From: Epiperipatus broadwayi
Lineage: Eukaryota; Onychophora; Udeonychophora; Euonychophora; Peripatidae
Reading direction: 5' to 3'
DNA length: 64,000 nucleotides
NCBI GenBank assembly: GCA_028023455.1
Contig: JAQFVV010000071.1
Location: 5,594,650 to 5,658,649 of the forward strand
A program made the position numbers and the translations under genes. The notes under the pieces are model-generated. The model saw only the letters and a program-made list of their open reading frames with translations, had not been told where the DNA came from and did no database searches. Positions 12,991 to 22,844 of this stretch are shown one piece after another. Every line of letters starts with the position of its first letter. The first letter of the stretch is position 1.

Positions 12991-15900
12991 ATATATCATG
13001 CATTTTCTGATGAAATATACTGTGTGTAATTGCTAACATTTTTATTGTTAAACCTAGTATCAATTTTTGTCAGTGCTCAACCTTTCATTTCTACATAAAA
13101 TCTTTATTTTACACTAAAACTCAATAATTTGGACTTAGTTTTCTTTTAAATTTAATTTTACAAGTGGAAAACATTCTAAAAAATTATTTTTGAACAATGA
13201 AAGTATTGAAAAAATGAGTTGTAATAAGAACAAAAAATATAAAACATCATTCAATGATATGAAGAAAAATAGACTTCAGAAAATCAAATAAATCTTTTAT
13301 TTTAAAATTATTTTATAATATGAAGTAAGTCTGATAAATCTATCAAATACAGCTTTAAAATCTTAAAGTTGCTTTATAGTTTTTAGAATATCTCAACAGA
13401 TTCTCACACCCCATCAATTTTGACAGTTAGTGAAACTACACATACAAATTTTACATATGCCATCTTTTTTTTGACATTATAGTTAAATTTATTATCATCA
13501 ATTTTTAAAAATAAACATATATTAATTAAAGCAAAGTGTGTACATGTATTCTTTTTGGTTTAAATAATTATTAAGCAATTGGTGTGTAAAAATGATCAGA
13601 AATATTTAATAAACTAGCAAAAAGTCATATTGTTTTATTCCAAAAAAAATTTCAAAGTAATCTCACAAATGCTGTGGAAACCAAATTTTAAAGAAAATCT
13701 GTTCATACTTTGGAAGTTGTACTGTTTTTCAAAAGACTTTGATGTTTATTGAGCTGCTTAAATAATGCTGATCTCTTCAGATTTTTTTCAATTAAAATCA
13801 ATAATCACTAAACCCTATTTTTAATGCTCAAAAAATACATAATTAACAGTTAGCATAATGTTAGAAGAGCAGTCTAAAGGGGTACAATTACGATGCTATT
13901 TCTGAAGTAAATAAGCTATGTTAATAAATGAAACTGATAATCAAAAAGTGAAATGATATTAATGGGAAAAAACTAACATATTTATTCTCATTGTAAACAT
14001 TATCAACTAAACTTATTCAGGCATTTGTAATACTTTCTCAAAGTAATATTGGAAACATCTGAGATCACTAAGAATACAATGAGGACTCATCATTGTGGAA
14101 CTTGCTGTATTTTGAAATTCCCACTTATTCAATTATCCTGACATCTTTAGAATTTTTTTGAAATTAAAATATTAGAAAAAAATATATGTGAATTTTAAAG
14201 GTGTAAAAAAATGTTAATAAAATCTCCCTATAAAGGCCAAATACAAATTAAATTTCTAGATTTCTCAAGTATCAGACCCATGCTGAAGCAATGGATTGGT
14301 TAATGATATCTTAATTAATAATTACCTGTAGTTTTTTTTAAAAATATATACATTTAAACACAATGCTTTTATTTATATTAAAGTTGAAAAAAATCTAAAG
14401 AAGTCAGTATTTTATAGATTGCAGCTAATCTCAAAGACACCCGGAGAGTACTCACATTCTTCAGGTCTAGGTTTTATGTGAAAATTTTGAAGTATAATTT
14501 AAAATTAAAGAAATTAAAGAAATACACAGATAAACTTTTAATTTATTAATTTATGTCTTATTTTTAAAAATAGAAGTTAACTCTTTAGTTTATCTAGATG
14601 GTCAAGCTTTGTTTGAGATTTCTAGAAATTAAAATTTGCATTTTTCTTTCCCCAGTGAAAAGTTTGTGAAACATTTTTTTACAATTTTATATTTTAAATA
14701 CAAAAAAATAAAAAGATGATGGGAAAATCGAATAACTAATATTACAAAGGAACTGAAATCAAGCAATGATGAGTAGACATTGTATATTCAGTCATCTTGA
14801 ACTTTGCTGAATATACTTCAGGAAAATATTATCATCATCAAGTAATTATGATGGACTTCAAACTTGATTTTTTTGGAAAGCTTATGATTATATTTGTATT
14901 GTAATTGTGTAATAATTATTAAAAATCAAAAACAAATATTATTACATATTTATTTTTTTAGAAATGTTTTATTTTTAAATATAAAAAAAAATATTTTCTT
15001 CTGAACATTGATATTGTAGAGATTACTGTCACAGGAAAGACAGCTGTCTAGAAATGAGGTCACTCACCTGATTGTTATAATATATAGCAATAACATAGAA
15101 ATTATGAAAAAATTGTAAACTTTTTAAAGCATAAATTGATAGATTTAGTAGTTATTAAAATTAATTCATTCAGATTTTTAAAGCAAACATCAAAGAAAGA
15201 AGATTTTGTTCATTTTGCAAAATGAATTGGCTCCATCTGAAACTTGATGACATGACAGCATTTTGTTTTGACTAAAATATAATTTTTAAAATAATTCTGC
15301 AAATCAAGTGAGATTTTTTAAATTTTATTTAATTTCTAAACAAAAATATGTATCAAATAAGATCAAATTTATTACATTCTGATAAATAATAATGGTTTAA
15401 TATTAAAATGAAAATTGAAAGCTTAAATCTAGTGAGAACAAAGATATCTGCCAGAATGTTAGCAGAAAAATGAGATGGTTAATAAATTTGACTGTAGAAA
15501 ATCTGACAGTGTCTATTACATCTTTATTAACTGTCAAAATTGGCTTGGTGTTAGAATCTTTTAGAATATTGTAATTTTTGTATAAAAAATAACAGATTTT
15601 TAAAGCAGAATTTGATAGTTTATATAAATCTACTTTCATTCATTCATACAAAAACAAGAAAAGTTAAAATAAAAATAAATTTGTTCATTTTTAGTTTTAG
15701 TGTTTATGTAAATATCTGTGATGTTTTATAACATATTTACAGGTCAGTGTTAAGTATTTAAAACTGTCAAAATTTGATTTTTTTAGAGTATATTCACTTA
15801 TGAAATTAAGTTGAAATCAAGTTTAATTTATTGAGTTTTAGTATAAAATAAAGATTTTATAAAATCAGAAAGGTTGAGCATTTCTGAAAGTTCTGACCAG

Positions 15901-18154
15901 AGGGAACAATAAAGTGTTATAATTCAAGAGGGTTAATAATTTTTCTTCAACTTATTATGGTTTATTATCCTATCTAAATTTGATGTATACAGCATTTCAT
16001 ATAATAAAATGATTTTAAATATAAAGTTAAAAGTTTAAAACATTTAATAAAATTCATAATGTAATTTATTGATCAATTTAGTTATGGCAGAAAAACTGAA
16101 GTGTTCTTACACAAATTAAAAAGATTAAAGTTTGAAGAGTTTTAAATAAGAATGTGAAACAGATAATGGTCTTTAAGGTGACTGTGTAGATGCTGAACTT
16201 AATTTCGACTTAAAAACATAAAACTACTTGATGTCATAACCTTCTAATAAAGAAATTGATAAAAATGTTATTGAAAAAAGAGGATATTACCAGAGCATAT
16301 TCAATTGCAATGAAAATATCATATTTTGCTAATCATTTAATTTTTATAAAAAAAAGTTTATTATTATTATTTATTTTTTTTGAGTAAATGTAAATAAATG
16401 AATAAACTCAGTATAAATATAAATGTAAATGTATTATCTCAATTTATTATTAGTACCTACATTATTACTTTTTAAAATTTTGTGTATATTATAATCTTAA
16501 TTTATATGTGTATACTATACATGTAGAGGCGTGTCTGTGTTACGTGTGTGTGCTGAAAAGTACTAAGCATATGCACTTCAGTAAACAATATGTATTTTCT
16601 TGTAGTCCAAAGCTTATTAATAAAATATGAGTTATTATTACATAAGCAAAGGGGTATAGATATTGTAACTCCATTATATACATATACACTCATGCATAAA
16701 ACACTGTAAGTAAGGTTTTTAAAGCTTACTGAATCTATCTTTGGGCAAAGAATTTAACACTCATTCAGTATATTCCAAAAACTCATAGTTGCTAATAAAT
16801 TAAAGCATTTATTTTTCTACAGGGATAATTTTATTGTAAATCACAATCGATAAGTAAATGAATAATTTAATCTTAAATAATCTGTTTTTGTAAATAAATT
16901 GCTTTTATAAATCTAAAACGTATGAACTGAAAAGTTTTTTTTTTTAATATTTTCTAATCTGCGTTTGAGTTAAAAGAATAACAAAACCTAATTGGATTAT
17001 TGAAAAGACCCTGCTCTTTCTACTTTCTTTATAAAAAGAAAATTGCATTATTCAAATAACATTACCGATGTTTTGTAAAAATCTTTTGAAACCTGTCAAT
17101 TGTGAAGATTCTTATTATTAATACTTAACAATTGTCATTTAGAAAACCTTATGATTATTCTCATCATCCCCACATCAAATACTATTAAGTTAATTATCAT
17201 ACAATTTAAGCTTTAAATCCGAAGAAGTAAATTAGTTAGCGTAATGTATAAGTAATTTCTTTTCAAAACAGTAGTGCTTTGAAATTAGAGTGATAAATAT
17301 CAGTTTAAATTCTATATATTATTTATTATTATTATTATAAAATTGAGCTTATTAAAATTGATTTTATAAAAGGTTATTTATATAAATATATTCATATAAA
17401 TAGATTAAGATATACCATATAGTTCAATCTTGCTTATTATGTATTATAAAATCCTAACAGTCTCGACTTCTTAAACTAATTCAGTCTATTTACTATCTTT
17501 GACAGAGCCATATAATGTAAGTTGAGTAATTAGTGCGTTGATATTTATTTCTAAAAATAAAGCCAACAAAATTACAGTGAACTGCAATATCCATCATATT
17601 TGATTCCAAGCCTCCTTTGCATGGGAAAATAAAAGCAAAAGTTTTATTGATACGCTTTAATTTACAATGGAATATATATTGTTTGTGGAAACTGCAAGTC
17701 TATAGCAATTTTCACCATGCATGTATATATAATGCAGATTCTTTTTTATATGTATGGTTTGCAGTTAGTAAATTAAGTAGGCACATTTACGTATATATTT
17801 AGTGTATGCATGTTCACTTAATTGCATTTTGTTAAAAATTAAAAAAAAAAAATTGTACCATAAAGTGAAACCGCGAACTATGCTATATCAATTATATGCT
17901 AACCAAAATAAAATGTAAATAAACAAATAAATACTAAAAACATTGAAATTTACCAACTTATTAAATTTTACAAATCTTGATGTAGTACAGCTATTTTTTT
18001 TCCTCAATAAATTTAACATTTTCAACTTTTTTCATAATTTAAGTGCACTTCAGGTTTGCAGTTAAAAAACTATAAGCAGAAGGTTTTATATTGTATATAA
18101 AAGGAAAATATATTCAACCAATTATATTAATTATAACAAAAATCTACATGCATT
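12991..18154. other. A+T-rich DNA, no recognised feature
   Basis: About 5 kb of A+T-rich sequence with many short homopolymers. The only frames are short and low in complexity (for example 15403-15639 and 16502-16693). I found no copy of the other repeat families and no splice-site and frame combination to suggest exons. Confidence 0.45.
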
Positions 18155-18345
18155 GCTCTCAGATCGAAAACTCCTCACTGACAAAAACCACAAGCTAGAA
18201 ACTAGTCTAGGGATATTGTATGAGTAGGCACTAGATAGGGATTTTATGCACAAGCCCCTGGCGTTTATTGATTACTCTGGTGTGCACTGAGTGGCACTGT
18301 TGTATGGAGAGTTTTGCCTGTTTTAAAAATAATTGCAGGAATAAT
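18155..18345 (+). repeat. R2 repeat, decayed copy
   Basis: Same order of blocks as the R2 copies at 41.1 and 58.0 kb: CTCAGATC, the ribozyme-like segment, GAGTAGGCA, GGGATTTTATGCACAAGCC, then GTGGCACTG and GGAGAGTTTTGCCTGTTTTA. The hammerhead core (18172-18213) is damaged here: CTGACAA replaces CTGATGA, although the GAAACTAGTC half survives. Confidence 0.65.
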
Positions 18346-18625
18346 TGACTAATGATAAATGAATGGAAAAATATATAGTATACATTTATATAGGGTTTAT
18401 GTTCTGTCTTGTATATATTGTATTATTGTTGTAATAAACTATAGTTAATTTTATATAAAAGGGATAGATGTCAATATGTAAGTAGATTGTAATTGTAAAA
18501 TAGTTCCAATACATTGAAAAGGGCAAAAAGTAATATTTACCAAAAAAAAATATTTTATGTTTATTATTTATTATTGTCATTAAAATACAAGTATGCTGTA
18601 TATACTTATCAGATGTAATCAAAGG

Positions 18626-18752
18626 GGGTGTGAACCCAGGTTTTCAAGCTCTCTATAGTCATTCACTCTATCTTTTTCACATGTATGTGGTCATGTGTAT
18701 TATTTATATTGGATAGAGTGGAGGAAGCTTGAAGGTCTGGATTCAAATTTCC
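18626..18752. repeat. R1-like foldback lacking the ribozyme core
   Basis: The arms GTGTGAACCCAGGTTTTCAAGC and GCTTGAAGGTCTGGATTCAAAT are inverted versions of each other and resemble R1 ends. Between them are ACATGTATGTGGTCATGTGTAT and ATTGGATAGAGTGG, also R1-like. The central hammerhead segment is missing. Confidence 0.5.
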
Positions 18753-18795
18753 TTTATCATATCTTTAGTAAAATGTGTTGTAATATAATGAGTAA

Positions 18796-18904
18796 AAGCC
18801 ATTGATTCCTCTGGTTGGCACAGGGTGGCACTACTGTATGGAGAATTTTGCTTTTGCCTTTGTTTACAACAATTATGTGCTAGTATGAGATGGTGATCAT
18901 GTGA
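18796..18904 (+). mobile_element. R2 half-element with 17-bp target-site duplication
   Basis: A 109-bp unit begins with the CATTGATT...CTCTGGTTGGCAC block of R2 and ends GTGATCATGTGA, as does the outer end of the 58-kb copy. It is flanked by perfect 17-bp direct repeats (TGTAATATAATGAGTAA, 18779-18795 and 18905-18921). Such long duplications are typical of LINE- or PLE-mediated retroposition. Confidence 0.65.
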
Positions 18905-18936
18905 TGTAATATAATGAGTAATAAGTATAAAGAAAG

Positions 18937-19400
18937 TCATAAAGTACTTCCATTAAATGAGAAAAAAATATTGATTCAAGAAGAAATTGGGGTGTTTACT
19001 TCAGGAGAATGAATTATCGATCAGACAAATTATAAAAAGAAACAGATTTTTGTCATTCTCACTTATGCCTCCAAAACATCTAAAGTTGTAACTAAAGTAA
19101 GGAATAATTTTTTTGTTAAATTCGAAAAAGCCTTAAATTTATGGCTAAATGTTATGGTTGGTAATTTGTATTGCATCAGAAAGCCTGAAGTTTCTACAGA
19201 GAATTTAACCGAGAATCTGAATCAAATAATTCTAAGCTATCATTGCAATGGAAGATGGTTGTATAGATTCCGAACCATAAAGATATTAAAATAATTCTTG
19301 AAGCTAAACCTGCTGCTATGCTTTTATTAGAATTTTAAAAAAATGGGGAAAAAACAATGTCTGGAATAGGTATTTAATGGTGATGAAACAGAATTTGAAT
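18937..19400 (+). pseudogene. pogo/Tigger-like (CENP-B type) transposase relic
   Basis: In one frame broken by a few stops, the translation reads like the N-terminus of a Tc1/mariner-superfamily pogo/Tigger transposase. First comes a psq-type helix-turn-helix: LNEKKILIQEEIGVFTSGE, then IID..NYKKKQIFVIL. Next is a CENP-B-type second DNA-binding helix set (FVKFEKALNLWLNVM and ILSYHCNGRWLYRF, where the family usually has a G-W-L..F block). About 36 codons on is VFNGDETEFE, matching the NxDETG motif that holds the first catalytic Asp of the DDE domain. The relic stops there; the rest of the catalytic domain and terminal repeats are not visible. It is surely inactive. Jerky-like domesticated genes share this fold but would not carry stops. 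Confidence 0.65.
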
Positions 19401-20027
19401 GAATGAATATACACTCACACATTGTATAGTATATAAATGTACTTCCTTGATTTATTATTAATAACATTATTATTTTTAAAATTTATTTATATTATAATTT
19501 TAATTTATACATGCATACTATAATCTTGATTTATATATACTTATTATACACATAACATATCTACTATATATACATGCATGTACTCTACACTTATAATAAA
19601 CTATATTTATTGTATTATAATCAAAGCTTCTCAACAAAATTTGAACGATTATATGCCATATACATTGTACATGAAAAGGGATTGTAACAAAATATAGAAT
19701 AGTTCATGACTTTACTGTATCTTTACTTTTTAAAATCAAATGAATAGAGAACTGTCCAATCTTCTTCACAATTAAATATGTTCTGGTCAATATCCTTTTT
19801 CTTCAATAACTTTTTACCCCTAATGTAATATAATAATACTCTTGTTTTCAGCAGGCTACTATATCTTGTGTAATTGTTTTGATATTTTTAAATGCATATT
19901 GATTTTATAAATATTCTTAAATTTCATAAAACTTTTAGCAGTGTTTAAAAAACATTTTATTATTTTAAATATTAAATATTTGAAGTACAGGCATTCTTCA
20001 TATACCTGGAGTTCAATTGTAAATATA
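19401..20027. other. No recognised feature
   Basis: A+T-rich sequence between the transposase relic and the R1 foldback; nothing identifiable. Confidence 0.4.
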
Positions 20028-20132
20028 GGGGATTTGAACTCAGACTTTCAAGCATCCGTCAACTATTCACACTATCTAATTCCACTGATACACATACACA
20101 TGACCACCCACATATAGAAAAGATAAATAATC

Positions 20133-20177
20133 ACCAATATACATATTTCATGCTAAACCAGCAGTCATCAGTTGGTC
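20133..20177 (-). ncRNA. R1 hammerhead-ribozyme-like fold, intact core
   Basis: On the minus strand: ACCAA, CTGATGA (20165-20171), stem II TGCT/AGCA with loop GGTTT, GAAA (20146-20149), stem III ATAT/GTAT, H17 = A, then TTGGT pairing back to ACCAA. Farther out, GATAA can pair with TTATC as an extended stem I. The 10.1/11.1 pair is mismatched; the rest fits the hammerhead consensus. Confidence 0.65.
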
Positions 20178-20225
20178 TGGGAGATGATAATCTAGAACAA
20201 CTGACTGTAGGAGATGATAATGTAG

Positions 20226-20269
20226 ACTAACTGATGAGTGCTGGTTTAGCACAAAATACCTATATTGGT
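20226..20269 (+). ncRNA. R1 hammerhead-like fold, G12 mutated
   Basis: CTGATGA (20231-20237) is followed by a perfect 5-bp stem II (GTGCT/AGCAC), but the expected GAAA reads AAAA. Loss of G12, the general base of the ribozyme, should abolish cleavage, so this unit is probably dead although its fold is preserved. Confidence 0.55.
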
Positions 20270-20368
20270 GATTATTTATCTTTTTTACATATGTGTGGTT
20301 ATGTGTATCAGTGGTATGAGATAGTGTGAATAGTTGAAGGGTGCTTGAAAGTCTGAATTCAAATCCCC

Positions 20369-21125
20369 TTTATTTTAAATATTGTAAATCTTATTCAGAA
20401 AGGAGAATAAAGTGAGAATAAAATGTATATACTTTCAACATAAGATAAAGAAACATTATTGATAAACATGGTTGTTTATGATGTTTTCAAGATGGAAAAG
20501 TGGTTATTATTGTATTGTGAAATGTATTTAATTTATGAATTCTAATGTTTATTTTAAACATGATTATATATGGTGCTCCAGAATGTAAAAATTCTGCTAC
20601 CGTATCATAAAAATGTATTAAAATATATAAATTTTATTTTTTTTTGTTTATTTACATTTTTGTTTATTATTATTAAAGAGAAAGTTAACCTCCCATAATG
20701 CACCTTTTTAAATATTAAAAAACTCCTTACACTCACTCTCTTGTAAGAGTTTTAAAAGCTTATGTGAATCACTAAAGTTTTGAGCATATATATATATATA
20801 TATATTCTAACCCATGACACTAATTTTTCAGGTTGTTGTTAAGGCAACCAAAATAAAGCAACATATCCATTAATTTTCCAATATGATCTAAAATACTTTT
20901 CATATAATACAATTGTACATTCAATTCTCTTAAGCCATGCCACGATTGTAATAACAACAATAATTGATCACTTATTAATTTAAAGAATAATTATAATAAT
21001 ATTAATCTCAGGGTTCTTTGTTTCATGTAAGGAAATGCTCGGCAGTATTGTGTTGTCGCATATGACTGGCATTCTGGTCGACTATAGGAAACATTTATTT
21101 GACTTAAATTCAATGTGTCTTCATG
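20369..21125. other. No recognised feature; short (AT)n near 20786
   Basis: A+T-rich sequence up to the assembly gap. A short (AT) run lies at about 20786-20805. Confidence 0.4.
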
Positions 21126-21625
21126 NNNNNNNNNNNNNNNNNNNNNNNNNNNNNNNNNNNNNNNNNNNNNNNNNNNNNNNNNNNNNNNNNNNNNNNNNNN
21201 NNNNNNNNNNNNNNNNNNNNNNNNNNNNNNNNNNNNNNNNNNNNNNNNNNNNNNNNNNNNNNNNNNNNNNNNNNNNNNNNNNNNNNNNNNNNNNNNNNNN
21301 NNNNNNNNNNNNNNNNNNNNNNNNNNNNNNNNNNNNNNNNNNNNNNNNNNNNNNNNNNNNNNNNNNNNNNNNNNNNNNNNNNNNNNNNNNNNNNNNNNNN
21401 NNNNNNNNNNNNNNNNNNNNNNNNNNNNNNNNNNNNNNNNNNNNNNNNNNNNNNNNNNNNNNNNNNNNNNNNNNNNNNNNNNNNNNNNNNNNNNNNNNNN
21501 NNNNNNNNNNNNNNNNNNNNNNNNNNNNNNNNNNNNNNNNNNNNNNNNNNNNNNNNNNNNNNNNNNNNNNNNNNNNNNNNNNNNNNNNNNNNNNNNNNNN
21601 NNNNNNNNNNNNNNNNNNNNNNNNN
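21126..21625. other. Assembly gap of exactly 500 N
   Basis: The round number suggests a placeholder for a gap of unknown true size. Frames crossing it are artefacts. The missing DNA could include the upstream LTR of the gag-bearing element that follows. Confidence 0.95.
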
Positions 21626-22085
21626 ATTTTTTTTTCTTACAAAATTTTCTTGGCCAAACAGTCTTATTTTAAATGATGATGTTTAATATGATTTAATTTT
21701 TCATTGATGATGATAAAATGGGTACAGCCATAAAACAGCTTGTTTTTTTTTTTTATCAATTTTGAAAATAGAGATGAATATCACAACTTAAGACAAAGGT
21801 GAAATAAATAATAGATTTTTTTTTGTGGAACATTAAAATGATTTATTGCCAGATAGGATAGGCACAGTAATAGTGATGAATTATGGAATAGTAGTCTCAT
21901 GTGTGTTTGGGGAGTTCATTTTGTAAAAAGTCTATGATTTTAGAGGTTTGATTGGATGGTTGATCGTTGGAGTTTGGTTGGTTAGATTGCTGTTTTGATG
22001 ATGAGTGGAGAGTTTTGTCATTGCCTTGAGAATGCTATGTATTTCGTGTAACTTATGAATGATCAAATCCATTCACTGCTCCAAC
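21626..22085. other. No recognised feature
   Basis: Sequence between the gap and the tandem repeats, somewhat G-rich after 21900. It may be leader or LTR of the gag-bearing element, but its edges are not visible. Confidence 0.35.
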
Positions 22086-22370
22086 CCAATTTATATGTTA
22101 TCTTTATTTTATCATAAAGCAGTTAACAGCAGACCTGCCATGATACCAGCCTATAAGTCTCCAAGAAAGAGAGCACGGCATAGTTTTCCAATCAAGTTTA
22201 TATGTTATTCTTATTTGATCATGAAGCAGTTAACAGTAGTCCTGCCATGATACCAGCCTATAAGTCTCCAAGAGAGAGAGCAAGGTTTCATTTTTGTAGT
22301 CTATAATAAGCAGGGCATTCCTTGATACTTGCCACATAAGACTCCAAGAGAGAGAGCAAGGCATAGTTTA
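22086..22370 (+). repeat. Three imperfect tandem repeats of about 106 bp
   Basis: The blocks TTATATGTTAT, AAGCAGTTAACAG, CCTGCCATGATACCAGCC and AAGTCTCCAAGA.AGAGAGC recur in order, twice in full and once partly. Tandem repeats upstream of a gag-like frame are common in retroelement LTR/leader regions, where they can carry enhancer sites. That role is inferred only from position. Confidence 0.7.
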
Positions 22371-22844
22371 TCTATCTTAGCCCCTAAGACTTAATAGTTC
22401 TTTTATTGCAACAGAGTTTGCTTCATTCAATCAAGGGTTGTGGTAGTTAATAGTGATCGAATTGGGATGATCTTCTGAGTGCTCGTGATGCATTGTGTGA
22501 TTATAGTGCTGTGACTGAATTCTTTTATTTATCTCAAGATTGTGAACTGCTAGTCATTCTGTGGACTGTCAATATCTGTTGGATTTCTGGGAGAATGGAT
22601 GAATGTATAATTTGGGCTATTACAGACAGACATGCACTATAGATTATTGTTGTGTAGTTCATTAAATAAGGATATTAAAATTTTTTTTTTGTTGTATTTG
22701 TAAATGCATAATAAGGTGAAAATCAAATCAGTCAGTTGGTCAGAATAGGTGTCAGACAGGGAGAAGATGTGTGGATTTTTGATGGTCAGGGAAGTACAGA
22801 TGGGATATATATAGTTTTATAACATAAGTGAACTAAATTATAGT

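Larger units (their letters stand above)
20028..20368. mobile_element. R1 palindromic repeat, two-armed copy
   Basis: A 341-bp foldback. It starts GGGGATTTGAACT and ends AGTCTGAATTCAAATCCCC. The arms contain the R1 blocks (TTTCAAGC, CACTATCT, ACACATGACCAC, AGATAAATAATCACCAATAT) in opposite orientations, so each strand reads as R1. The centre holds two hammerhead-like units, one per strand. The outer end resembles a Pol III box B (GTTCAAATCC). Confidence 0.8.

Noticed and set aside
21035-21686. Three long frames across the gap
   Set aside because: They consist almost wholly of N positions.
22059-22250. 63-codon frame before the gag-like ORF
   Set aside because: It spans the 106-bp tandem repeats and reads the repeat unit twice.
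22086-22370. CRISPR-like array
   Set aside because: The repeats are long and contiguous without unique spacers, and the genome is eukaryotic.
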